Assembly (NCBI RefSeq): GCF_000003815.2
Contig: NC_049982.1
Location: 2,362,791 to 2,390,466 of the forward strand
From: Branchiostoma floridae
Lineage: Eukaryota; Chordata; Leptocardii; Amphioxiformes; Branchiostomatidae
Direction: 5' to 3'
Length of the DNA stretch: 27,676 bases
Shown here: in pieces, positions 10,560 through 27,676 of the stretch
Numbering within the stretch: the stretch's first letter is position 1
How the letters are laid out: each line of letters starts with the position of its first letter
Program-made: the position numbers and the translations under genes
The notes under the pieces: model-generated
Told to the model about the DNA's origin: nothing
The model's database searches: none
Seen by the model: only the letters and a program-made list of their open reading frames with translations

Positions 10560-10728
10560 AGTATACTGTTGTAGATAGTTTGTAGTTGTTGAGACTATGT
10601 AGATTTTAGATGATATAAGATGTAACCTGTTTCACTTATACTTAAGTTATCCAACCCAATGCATTTAGCCCATGTTGGGAAGGAATATGCAATAAAGATC
10701 ATTGTCATTGTCATTGTCATTGTCAATA
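10560..10728 (+). mobile_element. Possible non-LTR retroposon 3' end with TCATTG tail
   Basis: An AT-rich stretch ending in AATAAAGATCATTGTCATTG and a tail of four to five TCATTG/CATTGT repeats (10701-10725). An AATAAA followed by a short tandem repeat tail is typical of CR1/L2-like retroposon ends; no coding part is left. Confidence 0.4.
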
Positions 10729-10785
10729 ATATATGGTACTTGCCATACATTGTACCAGTTGCAATCGTTGTGCAATACACTTGAC

Positions 10786-10912
10786 TTGCTCGAGGAGGTG
10801 CAGAAAATTTTCAAGTGCTGCCGTATTATTCAGTATACTAGATACCAGAAGTAGATTCATCATAATGCTAAGATGGGTAAATACATAAAAAAAATTGCTT
10901 TGTATTAAAAAA
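10786..10912 (+). repeat. Direct repeat, uninterrupted copy
   Basis: Shares 'tgctcgag.aggtgcagaaaat', 'caagtgctgccgtattattc', 'actagata', 'ccagaagtagatt' and 'cataatgctaagat' in order with 11003-11319, where a MITE is inserted. A third partial copy of the leading part lies at 10419-10448. Confidence 0.8.
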
Positions 10913-11002
10913 AAGATAATGACACTCATGTCATTTTGTCGTGTCAATAAAGTTTGTTGTTGTTGTTGTATGATCAACGACACTCAGAATGGCGCTGACC
11001 TC

Positions 11003-11319
11003 TTAATGCTCGAGGGGTGCAGAAAATCTGCAAGTGCTGCCGTATTATTCTTGATACTAGATACGGCAGGAGCCAGTTAATTGCACAACGGATAATCGCA
11101 CACTTCTGTTAATTGCACAGAAAACCCAAAGTCCCATTGAGGTGCGGTCCAGCTTGATAACTTCGCTTTGTTGCACCTTTCAGATAATTGAACGACATGC
11201 ACTGGCAATTGAGGTGTGCAATTCAGCTGCTTCTACTGTACCAGAAGTAGATTTGACTATATCTTTATATCCGACAGCTATCATAATGCTAAGATAGACA
11301 AATACATAAAAAAATTGCT
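11003..11319 (+). repeat. Direct repeat, copy split by MITE B
   Basis: Same sequence as 10786-10912 with 175 bp of MITE at the TA, plus an extra 30 bp (ctatatctttatatccgaca) further right. Between the copies is a tail-like CAATAAAG plus TTG repeat (10944-10968). Confidence 0.8.
11064..11238. mobile_element. Pogo/Tigger-like MITE, copy B
   Basis: 175 bp, with a decayed left end (CGGCAGGAGCC) and an intact right end (...GCTTCTACTG), flanked by TA at 11062-11063 and 11239-11240. The host sequence on either side is a second copy of 10786-10912, which is uninterrupted at the matching TA (10843-10844). Confidence 0.78.
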
Positions 11320-12750
11320 AGACTCATCCAGAGCATATATTAAAGCTGGAAGTAACAGCGACCTCTAGCGGGCGATGACATGCTACAGACATTAACGGCT
11401 AGGCTGACGGTGTTGAAGCGACATCGTGCGGATATATATGAACCTACAGGATTCCTATGATGAGCATGTCCTCTAATGAGCATATCATAGGGATCAACAC
11501 TTTCAAACTCAAGGAAAAAAACCAAACTCAGTTCATCGGACGCATGTTTGCTTTATTCTACCCCAAGTGAAATCATACAGGTCATTAATTCATTCCTCAG
11601 TAACGAAATTAAAATTCTGCTTGTTACTATCATTTTCTGCTACCGTGGGTGCAGTGATGTAACTGCGATTTCTAAAGGTGGGTTCACACGTGCGTATATA
11701 TTTAAGTCCGTATGAGGCGCGCATGGGAGTATTTGCCTCCACAAGGCCCCACAGGTCGCTGGAAACATAATAGAAATTGGACAAACGTAGACAGATAACA
11801 TGTCAGACGAGCGAGCTGGGTCGTTAACCATACTTCTCGGTCAGCTAACTCATGTTATGTATCTATACTTGTCCAATTTGTACTATTTTCACCGCGACCT
11901 GTGGAGCCTGGTAGAGACTAAGAGCTTCATACGCAACTCAAACAGACTTGTGTGATACGGGCACAATAAACATATTGGAGGTTGTCCTAAAAATGGATGC
12001 TATTCGATGTTTCTGTGAATCCTTAGTCGGTTCAGGTTATAGTAAAATTCCCATATTTCAGTCAGGCACCCTAAGAATTTTATTTAGAAATTTTGTTGGA
12101 AAATGGGATCTAATAATTTATCGTAAATAAGCCGCTAGGGATTCACTCTTAAGCTATACAGGTGTATAACATTGGCGGAAGGCCTCGGCATCACTTTATC
12201 AATGATGTGTTGGTTTGAACGTACGTAAATCCGACATTATGGGAGTTGATACGTCGATGTAGATTAGACATCCAGGTAATAAGATACGCCAAAAAGCAGT
12301 TACTCAAGCAACTGGATATGATTCCAAAATCATGTCCAGTTTTTTGAATAACTGGTTTTTGGCATATGCCAGTTGATGTACGCTGCATGTGTTCCCTTAG
12401 GATATTCAGACACCAATATAGCTCAAAAGTATTGAATCTATCTGTGCACGTGAATTCACTTTTCTTCATCATATTAAGAATCGTAACAATTTGCAATCTA
12501 TCTTAAACTACTTTACATTAAAGTATATGTTTATAGATTCGTTATGTAGATAGATATTGTGAATAGTTGTACTAGAAAGAAAAAAACTGATGGTATTGTA
12601 TACGGTGTTCTCTATCTTAACAAGATCTCACATCTCCTGAATATTCATTAAAGTTATATAAATCTGATAAATCTATATATAATATAGTATTTGAAACATT
12701 TACAGAAACAGCAAGAAATGCCTAATGCTAAAAATTGTATAGTTTATAAT
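11320..12750. other. No gene recognised
   Basis: AT-rich single-copy-looking DNA. The longest open frame (101 codons, minus, 12191-12496) has no recognisable domain and no splice context. Confidence 0.5.
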
Positions 12751-12752
12751 TT

Positions 12753-12768
12753 GGGGGGGGGGGGGGGG
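12753..12768 (+). repeat. Poly-G run of 16
   Basis: Sixteen consecutive G in AT-rich surroundings. Such runs can form quadruplex structures and are error-prone in sequencing; the exact length is uncertain. Confidence 0.9.
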
Positions 12769-13028
12769 TATAATTGGTTTTTACGAGAAAAATACAGTAT
12801 ACTCTGTAGGACGAATCTTTTGACAGGGTGCGGAAAAATAAGCGTACTAGACGTATACTTTACATCGTTAATTTCCACATTAAGCTGAAAAATAAGAAAA
12901 AAATCAATCTTACAAGTAATTACATTTCATCGGTTAAGGAAGCTATCCAGATTTGTCATGGCGATAGTAAAATTTAAGCAAACAGTATCTTATCTATTAA
13001 GCCCCTGTCACACACACAGAACAATGCC

Positions 13029-13377
13029 ATAGTTAGTACCATGGTTCGGACCATAGTTGGGACCATAGTTGGGACCATAGTTAACCATAGTTGAGGCCAT
13101 AGTTGGGACCATAGTTAGGATCACAGTCGGGACCATAGTTGGGACCATAGTTGGGACCATAGTTGGGACCATAGTTGGGACCATAGTTGGGACCATAGTT
13201 AACCATAGTTGGGACCATAGTTGGGACCATAGTTAGGATCACAGTCGGGACCATAGTTGGGACCATAGTTGGAACCATAGTTGGGACCATAGTTGGGACC
13301 ATAGTTGGGACCATAGTTGGGACCATAGTTGGGACCATAGTTGGGACCATAGTTAACCATAGTTGGGACCATAGTAC
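13029..13377. repeat. 12-bp minisatellite (GGGACCATAGTT)n
   Basis: About 29 units. A larger period is superimposed: an AGTTAGGATCACAGTCGG variant at 13113 and 13231, and TTAACCATAG at 13081 and 13199, both exactly 118 bp apart. The period is divisible by three, giving artefactual Met-Val-Pro-Thr and Asn-Tyr-Gly-Pro open frames on the minus strand. Confidence 0.96.
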
Positions 13378-13756
13378 GTTCAAAGTTCCCGTGGTTGGGA
13401 GTTATTTTCTTTTTAATCAATCGTCCTCTTAAGAATGGTCTTGCCACTACAGATGTTGAAAAAATATGACGCATTGCAGGTGCTGGTATGTGTGACACAA
13501 GGGCAAACAATCAAAGCAGCAACTGTGGCATTTAGAGAAATATCTAATAGTATACATTAGCGTTTATGAGCAATAAGACTGTTAAGATCTATCTATAAAT
13601 ATGAACAGAGTTGATATTGGGCATCTTTGTTCTCAGTTAAACCTTGGGTTCTTTAGTCGAAAAAAACCGTCAGATCCAAGTCAGTTGTCATGGTAACGTT
13701 TAGTTCTGTCGAAGCCGCGATGGCTATGGAGTCGTTGTCACAGCAGCTGGAAGAGA

Positions 13757-13803
13757 TGAATAAATGAATGAGTGAATGGATGGATGAAAGAGCAAATGAA
13801 TGG
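13757..13803 (+). repeat. Degenerate GAAT/GGAT microsatellite
   Basis: Runs of gaatgaatgagtgaatggat and similar 4-mers; ends about 20 bp before MITE copy C. Confidence 0.8.
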
Positions 13804-13823
13804 ATAAAAGCATCATTGAAATA

Positions 13824-13996
13824 CAGTAGAATCCTCTTAATTGCACGGCCTATTTGCCAGTGAATTTCGTGCAACTATCCGGCTGGTGCAATTATGCGAA
13901 GTTATCCAGCTGGACCGTACCGGTTTGGGATTTTAGGATCCCGTGCAGTAACAGAAGTGTGCGTTAATCCGTTGTGTTATTAAGTGGCTTCTACTG
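13824..13996. mobile_element. Pogo/Tigger-like MITE, copy C
   Basis: Ends read CAGTAGAATCC... and ...GGCTTCTACTG, with inner ends TTAATTGCAC/inverse, and the element is flanked by TA on both sides (13822-13823 and 13997-13998). This is the most complete family member in the window, 173 bp. Its other copies are at 1149, 11064, about 14630 and 26731. Confidence 0.78.
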
Positions 13997-14093
13997 TACT
14001 AATGTTTGGCCTATAAATTCGCATGTGCGTGTGTGTCAATCCACTGTCAAACATTATACTACTAACAGTAACGGACAACAGTGTTTTGGCCCA

Positions 14094-14192
14094 TGGACAC
14101 TTCTAACCGTTGGCTAATAGGTCATGGTGTATGGGCTCACGGATACTACTAACCGTTGAATAATTTAGGCCATGGCATTTTGAACCGCGGAT
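14094..14192 (+). repeat. Two-copy short direct repeat
   Basis: Copies at about 14094-14126 and 14150-14183 share 'ggacact.ctaaccgttg..taat..gtcatgg'-type sequence, 55-57 bp apart. Immediately downstream (in gene direction) of the last lectin exon. Confidence 0.5.
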
Positions 14193-14255
14193 ACTGTACT
14201 GCCACCGATATATCTGCTTGGAGATCATGTTTTACGATCGATGATCTTCACTCAC

Positions 14256-27039
<12,784 letters not shown>

Positions 27040-27676
27040 CTGTAATGAATGTTTGAATATGTCTATTAATGGTAGTAAGGCCACAGCAAGTAAATTTTAT
27101 GGAAGACATCCTTTGCAGACTGCAAAAATAGTGCGATAGGGCGAAAAAAAAAACAAGATGGGTAAAAAAAACAAGATGGCTAAATTTTAAAAGATAGGCA
27201 CATAAAGTTGTGATGACTGTTGTAAAAAGAATTAAAAAGGACAAAAACATGGTATCAGAGCCAACACGGCATTCATTCCTGTATTCAAGACATGCACTGG
27301 TATGGTAAAAGTGACACTAGTGTGGTAGACTGGCATCACCATCAAAGTTGGTAACCACACTCATGGTTTCATTTCTACAACTACAGCCCTGGGTACCTCG
27401 CAAGTGTTACTTCTACAAGTACAATTGTTAGGCTACAACACAATATATTTGCTCATTTTGGTACTTTATTATCATGTTGAAGAGTCCTGCAGAAGAAAAA
27501 AAATCTTGTTTTTTTTCTGAAATGAGGCAAAAATTTACTTGCTGTGGCCTAAGTGGTATTAATGGATCATTATGCTAACATCCGTCGTTAGTGACTTTAT
27601 TGCTGATGTAACAATAACATATGTATTTTAGGTCATTTTCATGGTTATCGCCTAAACTGAACATTGTGACTTATAC
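27040..27676 (-). other. Intron or upstream sequence, no further exon recognised
   Basis: AT-rich, with A-run repeats ('aaacaagatgg' at about 27153 and 27170). No signal peptide exon, promoter or other EGF exon was found before the window ends. Confidence 0.55.

Noticed and set aside
12191-12496. 101-codon minus-strand open frame
   Set aside because: No recognisable domain, AT-rich composition and no splice context; a chance frame is as likely.
13008-13510. Met-Val-Pro-Thr and Asn-Tyr-Gly-Pro repeat frames on the minus strand
   Set aside because: Two frames of the same 12-bp minisatellite; no protein-like flanks.

Overview
This is a stretch of animal nuclear DNA. It has split genes with GT-AG (and one GC-AG) introns, phase-1 EGF exons, a C-type lectin domain, several minisatellites, MITE-like elements and LINE remnants. 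No prokaryotic gene organisation, rRNA, tRNA or CRISPR array was seen. The combination of dense minisatellites, pogo/Tigger-like MITEs and a homogenised EGF-exon array joined to a lectin domain suggests an invertebrate deuterostome. A lancelet (Branchiostoma) is my best guess, but that is inference from style and not from a database match.

Positions 1 to about 14.2 kb look intergenic or unassigned and are full of repeats. They hold an inverted/direct-repeat transposon patchwork (1-1.7 kb), a 376-bp element with 37-bp inverted ends (1980-2355), a CA-rich microsatellite (3.65-3.82 kb) and a 58-bp minisatellite (4.30-6.70 kb) interrupted by a palindromic insertion with a 9-bp target duplication. 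Next come a 48-bp to 30-bp minisatellite (8.29-10.13 kb), duplicated retroposon-like sequence carrying a MITE (10.4-11.3 kb), a G16 run, and a 12-bp minisatellite (13.03-13.38 kb). I find no convincing protein-coding gene in this part.

From about 14.26 kb to the right edge, the minus strand carries most of one gene. Read in transcript direction (right to left) it has one divergent EGF exon (26926-27039) and a truncated EGF exon remnant (26409-26446). It then has 27 tandem, nearly identical EGF exons at about 338-bp spacing (26169 down to 17289) and another divergent EGF exon (16424-16537) with a GC splice donor. Three exons follow that together encode a complete six-cysteine C-type lectin-like domain (15570-15747, 14772-14861, 14256-14383). 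The 5' end lies beyond the right edge, and the 3' end is uncertain.

All intact EGF exons are phase 1-1, so any number can be gained, lost or skipped without shifting the frame. The predicted product is a long extracellular or membrane-anchored stalk of EGF modules with a C-type lectin head. The head lacks the classical sugar/calcium motifs (EPN is replaced by EFG, WND by WAT). The array has higher-order structure: a four-exon block repeated at a five-unit offset, and two copies of a divergent 117-bp exon with its own intron. One exon has a frame-breaking donor deletion.
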